Assembly (NCBI GenBank): GCA_910589415.1
Contig: OU342639.1
Location: 14,950,268-15,014,267, forward strand
Reading direction: 5' to 3'
DNA length: 64,000 nt
Source: Malachius bipustulatus
Lineage: Eukaryota > Arthropoda > Insecta > Coleoptera > Melyridae
In this document: piece after piece, positions 1 to 10,573 of the stretch
Layout of the letters: each line of letters starts with the position of its first letter
Numbering within the stretch: position 1 is the stretch's first letter
Translations under genes and position numbers: made by a program
The notes under the pieces: generated by a model
Database searches by the model: none
What the model was told of the DNA's origin: nothing
Seen by the model: the letters and a program-made list of their open reading frames with translations, nothing else

Positions 1-1320
1 TTATTATAAAGCAGATAGTAAGAACTTTGCAATAAAGGTTATTATATTGTGCACTTTGTTTTCAAAAAATAATGATTATTTTACAAAAATCTGAACCATT
101 TCATGGTTATTAACTAGGTATAACTTCATGTAGCATAATAGAGTCCACTGGAGTCTTTCAGACATTTCAAGAATCAATAATGATATCATAATAAAAAATA
201 AAATTATTTTATTCTCTATATAGTTGGCGCTGTGTATGAAAGGGGTAATAAATAAAAATTTTCAAAAGTTATGTTATTTCTTATGATATGCTTTTATTTA
301 TTGAATATCGATAATAATTAATAAACGGCCAAGTACTTACAGTTGGTAATCCTCTGCTGGTAATCCTCTGTTGTTAAATATAATTATATGTACACTAGCA
401 CTGTATAATTCAACTTATTACACGCACAATTACGTTTACAAATCTATAACTTAGTTCTATTTAAAACGATGAGGAGATGCGCCAAATATATACCTAGCAT
501 CGCCCCGCCTTCTCTGATATTACCCCCGCTCATCATAGGGCTTCTAGCAGAGCTTGGACCCGAATAAATAATAATTTAAATGTTCTGTTATTTTCTAATG
601 ATCTTTTTTATTTGTTGAATATCAAAATAATTGTTGTTGAAAACTTATAATAATGCCCAATAGCAATGAAAATGTTATTATATTGTGCACTGTTTTTCAC
701 CTTAAAATTCTATAAAAAGATTTCATTCATGTATAGATGATAAAATACACCATTAAGGATGACATAATATCTGGGGCCTTATCACTATGAATTTTAATTA
801 CCGTGGAAAAATTTGCTCCAGGCTTAAACGTGACTGTTATGAATTAGAAATATTTACGCATTTGAAACAGCAATTTATAAAACAATTACTACACTTTTTG
901 AACTGTACAATATCAACGCCTAGTATTGTAAATTTCGTTCTAGGTGGAGTTATAACTCCGAGTTTTTCACCCTTTTACCAAAATTCTATAAAAGATTTCA
1001 TGTATACTCGGAATGAAAGACCCCGCTGGAGAATCTTTTTTTCAGTAATTTCAAGATATCACTATGAATTTACCGTGCAAAAAATTTGCCCAAGATTAAC
1101 CCCACTGTTATGATTTTTTGCAAAAACCTTGATAAAATACACCGTTAAGGACGACATAATTTTTACCTTACATTACGTAGGTACACTAATTGAACGGCTA
1201 AGTGCAGATAGGGAAGTACTTCAAAATATTAGTTCTGAGAAAATCAATATAAACTGGGTAGGCACTGCTCTTAATCTGCATCGACGCATTTTTTTTTTAC
1301 TAATTAATTGTGCCATGTAA
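1..1320. repeat. AT-rich region with diverged direct repeats
   Basis: No gene is recognised. Several phrases recur in the same orientation with divergence. The stretch around 686-800 (a gtgcactgtttttcac phrase, then gataaaatacacc, then an accgtggaaaaatttgc phrase) recurs around 962-1170, and a ttattatattgtgcact phrase occurs near 43 and 671. Short ORFs here, such as 787-1113, fall inside the repeated units and have no family resemblance. The most likely reading is old duplicated intergenic or transposon-derived sequence. Confidence 0.5.
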
Positions 1321-1362
1321 ATAAATAATTATTATGAAGAAGAACGAGTTTCACTTTGTGTG

Positions 1363-2570
1363 TTGAGAATCGAATATTTAATTTGACCCACTGCTAGTCA
1401 ACTGGGAACACCTGTTGCATCCGCTATTGTGTAACAGGGATTAGATTTGACCTACATAATACGACGGTTATGGTCAGGTAATCTAAGGGGTTTTGTAGGC
1501 GGCATATGTATAGAATTTTCAACTCGGGATCATGATTTCAAATGGCTCTATTTTTATACAGCTTACATAATGAGGCGAATAATATCGCTGACCGATCATA
1601 GGGGATTTTAGATACATTATACCGCGGGATCATGTAATTATATGCATGACTTTTAATCAAAGGGTTTTAAAAGATTTCATGCACTATGTTGAGAATCGAA
1701 TATTTAATTTGGTCCACTGTAGGCCAACTGGAACACCTGTTGCAGCGGGGCTACCTCTATTGTGTAACATTAAGGGATTATTTATAGAAATAATATTTTA
1801 CAGCTTACCTACATAAATAGACGGTGATAATCATAGAGTTTGTAGGCGGCTTAAGTATAGAATTTTTAACGCGGGATCATGATTTCAAAGGGGTCTATTT
1901 TTTTATACAGCTTAACGTGTATATGAGGGGAATACTGTCGCTGACCGATCAAAGGGATTAGTACATGATACAATACAACAATAATGATTTTGAATTATTT
2001 TTCTCACGCTGCCTTGTGTGTTAAAGGATTATAGATACATGGAAAGATTTTACCTACTTTTCTCATGCTGCCTGTGTGTGTTAAAGGGCTTTATTTTTAT
2101 ATTGAGAATCGAATATTTAATTTGACCCACTGTTGGCCAACTGGAACACCTGTTGCAGCGGGGCTATTGTGTAACTATAACAATACAACAATAATAATTC
2201 TTTTTTCTCATGCTGTGTGTTAAAGGATTATAGATATGCAAGGTACTCAAAGGGGGATTTTTGTAGGCGGCATAAGTCATAGGGATTAGTACATGATTAC
2301 AGAGCAATAAATAATGAAATTAAGGGATTAATTAGACAATAGTGCCAACTGGAACACCTGTTGCAGCGGGGCTACCGCTATTGTGTAACTATAACAATAC
2401 AACAATAATCCTTTTTCTCATGTAAAGGATTATAGATATGCAAGGTACTCAAAGGGGTTTTTTTTGTAGGCGGCATAAGTCAAAGGGATTAGTACATGAT
2501 AACAGAGCAATAAATAATGAAATTAAGGGATTAAGTAGACAATAGTGACGGCTATAAATAACCCTTAAGC
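1363..2570. repeat. Complex tandem array, four irregular units
   Basis: The phrase ttgagaatcgaatattta begins near 1363, 1689 and 2102. A ccaactggaacacctgttgc phrase follows near 1398, 1724 and 2137 and recurs alone near 2345. A second marker, gtaggcggcat or gtaggcggctt, occurs once per unit near 1495, 1848, 2267 and 2467. The spacing between units is about 326, 413 and 208 bp, so the units differ by internal deletions and insertions. The last two units are the most alike, with a shared acagagcaataaataatg tail. No coding sequence is apparent. Confidence 0.75.
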
Positions 2571-4519
2571 TGACATTAATGGGTTTTAGGTCATTAAAAA
2601 GCCATTAAATATCTATACGCACACCTATTCTACTCCCCTTAATTTTTACACTGCCAATAAAAGGAAAAATAAAAGACATTTTTGGTCGTCAGAGTATAAT
2701 TTGATAAACTGCTAGCTTGTCGAACGGTTTCTGGTTTCACCCCATCATCAGGACATATTAAGCAACCGTAAGCAACATCGATAAAAGGTACATCAATTTC
2801 GAGATAATGGAGACGGAGATGGAGGCCAAATTTGGTCTGTTTAGGGCTTCTCAAAAATTGTCCTCTTGGACCACTACAGTTTTTATATTGGTAAAATTTC
2901 AAAATTTAAACCCATTTCGAAGTAAAAAGGTGGCGCTATTGCAAGTAAACCGGTGTGATTGTCGTAAAGCGACAGCATCCGGAGAGTAATATTATATACA
3001 ATATAGTAGAGAGGGTCTAACTTTCGAACCGCCTTGGACTCGAGAATTTTTTTTGATTTTTTTTTCATAAAGTTGGACCCCCTCTTCATTTTGGTGGCAT
3101 TTTAAAAAATTTAATCGACGCCCTGGCGGAGAAATGTGCATGCGAAGACATCGGCAATGGGTTTTTTGCAAATAACTCGCTTAATTCAACTCTGAGCATA
3201 GTAAATATCCTGTCAAAAAATGAAGAGCTCTCGAAGACGCGTAATTTGAATTTTGACTGGTCCAAATCGGTCAAACGGTACTCGAGATATCGCATTTTCA
3301 ATTTTAAGGCCCTTTCTTCAGGGTTCCGCCGCGGTGCGAATATACCGCCGTCCGTGTTCGCGTGTTTTGCATGGAAAAAATCGACTTAGGGACTTAATTT
3401 TTTTTTTCATCGACAGACGACAGCAGTTTCCTCAATGATGCCTGAAATTTTGAAGTCGCTATCTCGATTAGAGGGGGAGGGGGAGGGGAAATCATAATTA
3501 AAATTAAAATTGCTATAACTTTCGCTAATATTGGGGCGTCGGGCCCAACCAATGGGAGATGACACTTTGGAATGCCTACTTTAAAATGGTATTTTTTTTT
3601 CGATTCCGCCAATATTGGTAAGATGCCCGCAGAAAAACCGATTTCCCTCCCCCCTTTTTTTTTCTTAAAACTGTTTTTTGCCATGAAAGAAGGGGGTGTG
3701 GGTAAAACTTTTTTCGTCATCAGACGGGAATTTTTTTTATCTTTGATTTGAGCCCCAGTAGACCTCGATCGGACCATTATTAAGGTCACAGGGTCACCAA
3801 ACGCGTTTGGTCCTGTAGAATGGCAAGGATTAGGGTTAGCGGGTTCCGCTGCCAGGCATTTTTTAGGGCTAAGTGTCCCCTTTCAAGATTTTCTTACCCC
3901 ATGTCGCTATCTCAATTAGGGCCTGCACGCGGACATGATATGTAAACCAATTAATCTAGCGTGTGTGTCTGTGAGAGAAGAGAGAAAGGAGAGGGAGCGC
4001 TAGGCTCCGCCCCCGGCTCTCGCTGCTCCGCGGCTAGATTAATCACTATGAAAAAAAAATAAAAAAAAATTCTCGAGTCCAAGGCGGATGGAGCGTTTTT
4101 TTGACAGACGCTCTCCACTAATACACTGTGTCTAAGATAAGAATGAACAGCATGGGGATCTCGGAAACCGTAGGAGATAGAGAGTCGGTTAAATGAGGAA
4201 CGTTTGAAGGTGAAACGCTGAAGAATGCAAAACAATAATTGCTAAATTAACTAAATAAACCGTGGTAACGACATATGTGTGATAGTTTGTTCATGTAAAC
4301 TTGTATTGTGTTTTTTGATGGTTTCTGTCTTGTTGTGTTTTGAATTTGATCTTGATTGTGTGTATATTGTGATTATATTCTTTCTGTTATATTCTTTAGT
4401 TATATTCTTTCTGAATTACCTTTCTATACCTTTTGTTTGTATAATTAAGGGTTAATAAAATTGAAATTGAAATTGACAATTGAAAGCTTGACAATTGAAA
4501 AGATTGAGTAAGTGCGCTA
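2571..4519. other. No gene recognised; low-complexity sequence
   Basis: The stretch holds several homopolymer runs and two short ORFs (3394-3789 and 3951-4235, both minus) whose translations are low-complexity or polybasic and resemble no family. Near 4440-4500 the sequence has an attgaa-type short repeat (ttgaaattgaaattgacaattgaa). This resembles the microsatellite tail of a plus-strand CR1-like LINE, but no coding part of one is visible upstream. Confidence 0.35.
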
Positions 4520-4808
4520 ATTTTTTTAGGGTGAACCTGTTTTCAAAAAAACGTGCTGCTGCTGAGAGATATAGCTTTTACCATGATTGAAAATAAATCC
4601 ATCCAGAATCACCTCGAACACCTTGGGGAAAACTTACAAGAATGATACAGGTCTAAAGTCAGCAACATTTTATTTACCGTTCTTGATCACAGGACATACG
4701 TTCGCGACCCTCTAACGATCTGGAAATGCGTTGTGTACCAAACATAAATTGAAAATAATAAGCAACGGTTAAATCAAAACTTCTCCATAATCTTTAACGA
4801 AGAAACCT
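4520..4808 (-). mobile_element. LINE reverse transcriptase fragment, 3' part of a split element
   Basis: Read on the minus strand from 4808 down, the translation gives PGFFVKDYGEVL, then a stop, then ARVCP-like and ADFRPVSFL motifs followed by VFPKVFEVILDG. This is the start of a LINE (Jockey/CR1-type) reverse transcriptase domain, just before the catalytic blocks. Several in-frame stops show that it is dead. Its 5' continuation lies at 6978-7350, beyond the Harbinger insertion, and the two halves read as one ORF in the expected order. It ends about 4520 without a catalytic YADD block. Confidence 0.75.
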
Positions 4809-5010
4809 GGGGCCTGTAACACAAACCGTACAAGTCCTACAACTGTAAAAATTTATTATACACTTGTAGTGATTTCGTAACACAACACAACTTGTAACTA
4901 CCCGTGTGGCGTAAGTAATTACGGAAGAAATCACATGTACTACAGGTATTCTATAACACAACCACATCACTTGTATGATTCTGTTACACTATTTTCTACA
5001 AGTGTAGATA

Positions 5011-5563
5011 ATGTTTTACCTATCTGCTACTGTTGGTAAACAGTATTACGGCAACTCTCGCACCGTGAATACTTACTGGTCTGTCCCCAATATGTGGTCA
5101 AGTGATTCTGAAAGTGTCAATGAAGATGTTCGAGAATACAGATTTCAAATGAGAAAAGACTTCGTGTTCCTCAGTGATAGCGAATTCAACGAAAGGTTTC
5201 TTCTTAGTCGACACCAACTTGAAAACCTTCTTCAAGATATTGGGCCACAGCTTGCAAATAGAACAGTTCGATGGTACGGATTGACACTACCGCAGAAGAC
5301 TTTAATTGCTTTACACTGGCTAAGCAATGGGGGTCAGTACCACGGTGTTTGCGATATGCATGGAGTATCAAAGATAACTGTGGGTAGATGCATACATGAT
5401 ACTAATGCTGTAAATGAAGTCAAATTCGATCTCATAGTGTCATGGCCCCATAATATGCTGAATGTTATATAGAGATTCCATGCAATGGCCGGCTTTCCTG
5501 AAGTATGTGGTGTAGTGGATGGAACACTAAACATGTCGCGAGAAGTCTACAAATATGTAGCTA
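5011..5563 (+). pseudogene. Harbinger transposase, broken and truncated
   Basis: The first 153 codons contain the Harbinger N-terminal signature: FNERFLLSRHQLENLLQDIG, then a helix-turn-helix-like segment (LPQKTLIALHWLSNGG, HGVSKITVGRCI). A TAG stop follows at 5470-5472. The same frame then continues with FHAMAGFPEVCGVVDGT, which is the family's first catalytic-aspartate block (normally GxIDGTH). Thus one nonsense codon plus a mariner insertion at 5563 broke the gene. In intact relatives this protein cuts and pastes the element with the help of an accessory Myb-like protein, which is absent here. Confidence 0.8.
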
Positions 5564-6841
5564 CAGAACTCATCGTTCAATAAGTCCCGGGATTAACTAT
5601 GAAAACAACATTTTACCGGCAGAATTCTGTATTATTCATCAAAATAATCTCTTTCAAGTGTAATACAATCATTCCAACGCTTCTCTAACTTTTCAATGCC
5701 ATGTTTGTAGAACGATTTGTCTTTTGACTCAAAATGAGCCTCAGTAGCAGCGATCTCCTCCTCATTCGAGCCAAATCTTTTTCCCTGGAGCGTCTTTTTG
5801 AGATCCGCGAAGAGCCAGTAGTCGCTGGGGGCCAGATCCGGCGAGTACGGTAGATGGGGAAGCAGTTGGAAGCCCAATTCATTGAATTTGGTCATCGTTT
5901 TGATTGACTTGTGGCAGGGTGCGTTGTCTTGATGAAAGATGACTCTCTTCTTCATGTGTGGGCATTTTTTTGCTATTTCGGCCTTCAAACGATCCAATAA
6001 CACCGTGTAGTAGTCGCTATTGATGATTTTTCCTTTTTCGAGGTAGTCAATGAAAATTATACCATTCGCATCCCAGAATAAGGAGCCATCACTTTGCCGG
6101 CCGACTGTTGTGTTTTTGGACGCTTCGGGCGGCTTTCACCGGTCGTACGCCATTCAGCTGACTATGCCGACGTGACTCCGGAGTGAAATAGTGAATCCAT
6201 TTTTCGTCCACTGTCACATATCGACGCAAAAAATCCTGTTTATTGTGAGTAAACAGTGCCAAACAGCTCTCCGAATCATTGATACGTTGTTGCTTTTGTT
6301 GCATTGTGAGCAAACGCGGCACCCATTTGGAAAAAACTATTTTTCATAGCCAATTTTTGGTGCAAAATAGTAAATGCACTACCAGTTGATATATTCACCA
6401 TCTTAGCTATCTCGCGCACTTTCATTTTGCGGTCACCCAACACGATTTTCAATACTTGCTTGGTGTTTTCGGAAGTTACTGCCTCATTTGGCCGACCCGA
6501 ACGTTCCGCATCATTTGTATCAGCACGACCGCGTTTGAAGTCAGCATACCACCGACAAATGGTTGTTTTCGACGGAGTAGAGTCCGGATAACGTTTTTCA
6601 AGCCATTGCTGAGCTTGAACAGTATTTTTTCCCATTAGAAAACAATGTTTTATCAACACACGAAACTCGTTTTGGTCCATTTTTTCACGATTTCTCTATA
6701 GCTTTCTTGGTTATGCTTCGAATTACATCAAATTTTGACACATCTCATCTAAAGGTTGGTACTTCTGAACCTTGGTATATACATGGCATTATTAGCGCCA
6801 TCTCTACGCTAGTCCCGGGACTTATTGAACGATGAGTTATG
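5564..6841 (-). mobile_element. mariner transposon, 1,278 bp
   Basis: The ends are inverted repeats sharing AACTCATCGTTCAATAAGTC and then ccggga, starting 3-4 bp inside each terminus. The element is flanked by TA at 5562-5563 and 6842-6843, the target duplication expected for Tc1/mariner. The total length (1,278 bp) is normal for a complete mariner. Its single gene runs on the minus strand, opposite to the Harbinger host element. The terminal repeats are nearly identical, so insertion is younger than the Harbinger decay, yet the transposase already has two frameshifts. Confidence 0.92.
5632..6680 (-). pseudogene. mariner transposase (DD34D) with two frameshifts
   Basis: Three consecutive minus-strand reading frames carry the parts of one mariner transposase of about 345 residues. 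6680-6322 holds the paired helix-turn-helix DNA-binding region (MDQNEFRVLIKHC start, PSKTTICRWYADFKRG, SGRPNEA linker). The next frame, to about 6155, holds the first catalytic aspartate in YVTVDEKWIHY. The last, to 5632, holds HQDNAPCH and SPDLAPSDYWLF. The second and third catalytic aspartates are separated by 34 residues, the mariner DD34D hallmark. Frameshifts lie near 6320 and near 6155. The catalytic residues and both ends are preserved, so the copy is young or recently inactivated. Confidence 0.9.
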
Positions 6842-6977
6842 TACAAAATTATTGAAATTTTACAATAATTGTAGCAGTTAGCGTTATATTATCGAATTAT
6901 GTAGGACTTGTAGTTACAAGCATATTTCTTGTAACTCGTAGACTTGTTACAATTTTAGGGTTTGTGTTACAGGCCCC

Positions 6978-7350
6978 AGATGTCATATAGGCTTGATCTT
7001 TTCACAGGCACTTCGTATGTACCCCCTCATAATATGCTAAAGGATGGTATATTAATCTCACAAAAGAAATTTTTAGCCCCGTCATTAGAATGTACTAGAA
7101 AAGTGGATTTGAAAAATTGGTCAAAAGTATTTGACATATCCTGTGAATTATCAAGAGAAACATCACCATAATGCTTTTTACCAGGTATTGTAGTAACCCC
7201 TTTTTTGCTGTTAATAAACGAAAAGAACTTTTTGGTATTAGATACTATTGATTCCTGAACTTGTAGTACACTTAGATTCGGATTTAGATTTAGATTCATC
7301 GTGAGTGGGCCATTATGACATCTCGACTGCGACCGTAGGTCTATTCGCAT
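6978..7350 (-). mobile_element. LINE ORF2 linker fragment, 5' part of the split element
   Basis: The minus-strand frame at 7350-7027 has the linker that precedes the reverse transcriptase in Jockey/CR1-type ORF2: NTKKFFSFINSKKGVTTIPG, then a DNSQDMSNTFDQFFKSTF segment. It then continues as CEKIKPI up to the Harbinger boundary at 6978. The continuation (PGFFVKDYG) resumes at 4808 on the other side of the Harbinger element. The endonuclease and the remaining 5' part are not recognised upstream. Confidence 0.75.
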
Positions 7351-8564
7351 CTAGTCGTACTACATTAACCCCTTCAGGTCAGCCTCTTTAAGGAAGCTGA
7401 CCATCTTGACTGTTGCTAATGTATCCAGAACCTCCGAAGTGAGAAAGTCTCTCTCAAAGGTTTGTAATCTGGTTATTCGTCTTCCTTTTTCTCAGGGAAA
7501 ATTTATTTCTCCTCCTGCGGTCTAGCGGAATCGAACTGTTTCTTGGAGTCGTATTAGAACAGACTCCCCGCAGAGCCCGCATGATGCGAGAAGTAAGGCC
7601 AATACAGCGGGGTGCGGCCGGTGCCTCGAGGTTATGTTTGCCGCTAAGACTGAGCTACCTACAGTCATGCATCTGTTTGGCGCGCGCAATACCTTGAGAT
7701 TGGGCATCATCCACGCAGTCTCCGGTTAAGTCAAAGCCCCCGTTTCCCTCTGTGCGTGAGACATGCTCACGGCACAGAGTGATATACGGTTTAATGGAGA
7801 GCCCACATTCGCACATTCTCCGGCGCCGTTGCCCATAATGCAGACCTTTAGTCACGACACGACAACTAGGTTCGGGGATGTATTACAGTTACTGAAGGTG
7901 AAAATAGGCTATTACCTTAGAATTGTTTGAACTTCCATCGATTTTCATGAAAATTTGGGATCAGGATTATTTTACCCTATCGACTTGCGCTTCTTGCATT
8001 TCAGAGGTGAAGTTCACCCCTTTTTTATTTAAAAAAATTCAACTCAATTAAAGCAATTCAATCGGTGAAAATTTTATTTAGTTAAGAAGAATATAAGAAT
8101 CGCACCAACGAATCAGAATCTTCTGAGACAAAATCGTATGCATTATTCGTAAATACCAAGTCCAAAATTCTATCGTCACAATGACTTCAATGACTTCAGA
8201 TGGCAAAAATATGTAAGGTACATGTATCAAATAATTATACACTTTCAACCAACTAGGTACATTAAAGAATGCTCAGTTCAGATAAATCAATCGGAATAAC
8301 TAGCGGTAACACCTCTATCGTGCTTATAAACATTATAATTATTCGTTGAAATAAACTCAGAATCACCCACATATCGCCCCCAAGTCAAGTTTGTGATAGG
8401 TAGTCCAATTATATCAAATTCAAGATCATGTAATGAAGTGAAAATAACTCAATTTTATTTCGCAGACTAGTTACATTCTGGTAATAGCAACATAGTCCCA
8501 AAGTGCTGGGCTGTGTACGGACTTTGATAATTTTAGGTACTCCATTTATAATATACTTGATTGT
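7351..8564. other. No gene recognised; GC-rich patch 7505-7870
   Basis: The patch at 7505-7870 is clearly more GC-rich than its surroundings. It has a 66-codon minus-strand ORF (7655-7855) rich in arginine, cysteine and histidine, with RRRRMCEC and CREHVSR segments. I do not recognise it as any protein family, and it could be part of a non-autonomous repeat. From 7870 to 8560 the sequence is AT-rich with nothing recognisable. Confidence 0.3.
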
Positions 8565-8753
8565 TTATCCTCCTTCACCATTGGCTAATCTAGACTCAAA
8601 ATCCCTTTTGAGGCCCTTGTAATGTGCAATCTGCTTACATATGCGATCCAATGATACCCGCATATCATCGAACAATGCTTTACTCGCAATTTCACCACAT
8701 TGTTGCTTTATAATCCTTCGAACAATATCATGTATCAACTTTTCCTCCGGCAT
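8565..8753 (-). CDS. Short hypothetical ORF, possible terminal exon
   Basis: A 62-codon frame starts MPEEKLIHDIVRRIIKQQ and ends in GEGG. Its composition is protein-like, amphipathic and helix-prone, with mixed charge and no low complexity, unlike most short ORFs in the window. The frame stays open for about 27 more codons upstream (RSWAHSPGKIRP and onward), so it could be the last exon of a split gene, with an acceptor near 8830. I do not recognise the family. It may equally be a transposon remnant. Confidence 0.3.
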   Translation of the reverse strand: MPEEKLIHDIVRRIIKQQCGEIASKALFDDMRVSLDRICKQIAHYKGLKRDFESRLANGEGG

Positions 8754-9789
8754 AGTGATTCGAACTGGTCTCGAACTGCTTCTATTGGGTCGAATTTTTC
8801 CAGGCGAATGAGCCCAAGATCTTGAGCTTCAAAATGTCCATCCGAGCTCAGGTCATAATAGTCATTTTATCAAAGTTGCAGCCGCCATCTGATTCAATTA
8901 TGACACACACGCTTGTGTGTGCTCGATCTGATTCTGCTCTGACATGCCTATAATACAGAACAAAGAAAATAAGTAAATAATTATGAATCTGCTGATAAGA
9001 CATTATAGTCCGGAAGTGTAGTGACCATCAGGATCGTAGCTCTGACACTATTGGGGGACAAAGAAAAGTCTGAATCAAGTATCCGCTCATATTCTGAAGT
9101 TGTGGTAGCTATCTAGCGCTGCTCTGACGCGCTTAGCTCTCAAAAATTGAATTCTCCACTAACAAGCCATAATAAAAAGTTGTCATTTCTTTAGTCGTTT
9201 CTGACGCGATACTCTCTATAACGCGATAGCGAAATTAATCTTCTTATGGAGGCTTCACTTTCGACCTCGTCATCTCTCATGATGTCTGTCGCAGCTGTAA
9301 ATAAAACGTCTGGACTAAGTTACACTGGATCAAGGGGAGTCTCTAAATAACTACTAAAAATAATAATAATAATTGTTTGAACCTGCATATTTCAAATACA
9401 TTGAGAACAGAATCTATGTGTAAGATGAGTTTTGAATGAAATTACGAAGGAGCGAAAGCAAACTTTCTGTGCATGAGAAGCATTGTTTGTATAATTTGAA
9501 GTATCTGACAGATATGACAAATAAAATTAAACAGTATTGGTTTAAGTACAGAATGATGTCCGGGAAATAATTAAAGATTCATCGTTAATGATTCTACATG
9601 CTGATGTCGTGATGTCTGTCGTGGGTTTGCATAAAATATATGGATTTAGTGACATTTAACTATTGTTGCACTGAAATATTTAGATTCTGCTGAAACCTGC
9701 TGTGAAAGCCCACATACTTGACCTAGACTGTGAATAATAATCTAAGTATGAGATGAGATTAATGAAATTATTTAGAAATGACAGTTATT
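8754..9789. other. No gene recognised
   Basis: Apart from the possible upstream part of the 8565-8753 frame, this AT-rich stretch holds only short shadow ORFs. No repeat structure, RNA gene or transposon end is apparent. Confidence 0.4.
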
Positions 9790-10270
9790 TCTAGAGAATC
9801 ATTGTACGAGCAAATGTAAGCTGTTATATGAAATCAACGAACTTAAAAGGCGATGCAATGAACTGTCTGAAAAAATCTACCGAGATGAACAACGCTTTCG
9901 AATTAAAAATATAAGAATTCTAGGGCTTTGAACTCAAATTGGGGAAAAATTAGATGAACGAATTACTAAGCTATTTAAGCAGAAGTTGATACTTGAGTTG
10001 AAACCAGGTTCCATTGAAAAATGCTACAGAGTTAAAACTAGGCAAAATGCAGGTCTTCCTAAATCTCCACCAACATTTTGTTGAATTCTCACGTCAAGAA
10101 TGTAAGGTTTTAATAATGAGGAAAAAAGCCTGCTTAAGGGTACGAAGATCGTAATAAAGGAAGATTTAACTATGAAAAACTCTACAAGGAGGAGTAGTGT
10201 TCTTGGTCGTAATAAGATATGGACTGCAGATGGGCGTCTTTTCACTCAAGTTAATAATGTAAAGACGATT
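9790..10270 (+). pseudogene. Decayed LINE ORF1 (RNA-binding protein)
   Basis: Translation across frames gives a coiled-coil start (LYEINELKRRCNELSEKIYR), then FRIKNIRILGL followed by a stop. It continues with KLDERITKLFKQKLILEL, IEKCYRVKT and, after two frameshifts, LKGTKIVIKEDLTMKNS and KIWTADGRLFTQV. This order (coiled coil, N-[IL]-RI-x-G-L motif, E-CYRV, GT-I-I-EDLT, W-DG--F) is that of the ORF1 nucleic-acid chaperone in non-LTR retrotransposons. One stop (in the ILGL/TQIG stretch) and frameshifts near 10080 and 10135 make it dead. The DUF4817 transposon inserted 70 bp downstream. Confidence 0.75.
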
Positions 10271-10573
10271 ATTGGGAGTTCTTTGGAAATACAAAATAAC
10301 GCTGCTCAAAGTCTGTACTGATTACGTACTGATTATATACAGGGTGGTCCAACTTAAAACGTCAGGACTTTACCAAACGATAGATAACGTTAAAATAATG
10401 CCAGTTTCTCTAATACACTTATAGCCGGGAAAGCTTCCTTTTCAAGATACAAGGTGTTAAAGTTTTGGGAAAAAATAATGTTTTGAGAATATTGTCAAAA
10501 CGGCTGCTTTAAAAAAATTTAAATTTGGCACGCAGCATGAGCTAAGTATCTTTCATGATTTACGGCTTATGGT

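Larger units (their letters stand above)
4809..6977 (+). mobile_element. PIF/Harbinger-like DNA transposon interrupted by a mariner
   Basis: The two ends carry the same inverted terminal sequence, GGGGCCTGTAACACAAACC, beginning at 4809 on the plus strand and at 6977 on the minus strand. Inside is a transposase remnant of the Harbinger (DDE_Tnp_4) family at 5011-5563. The mariner at 5564-6841 splits it. Without the mariner the element is only about 890 bp. Just 136 bp lie between the mariner and the right end, so the C-terminal half of the transposase and any Myb/MADF partner ORF are already deleted. No convincing 3-bp target duplication is visible. The element sits inside a LINE. Confidence 0.8.

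Noticed and set aside
787..1320. Two plus-strand ORFs (108 and 63 codons)
   Set aside because: They lie in duplicated AT-rich repeats, show no family motif and have cognate repeats in which the frame is not kept.
3394..3789. 131-codon minus-strand ORF
   Set aside because: Its composition is driven by homopolymer runs (poly-Lys, poly-Pro); no recognisable domain.
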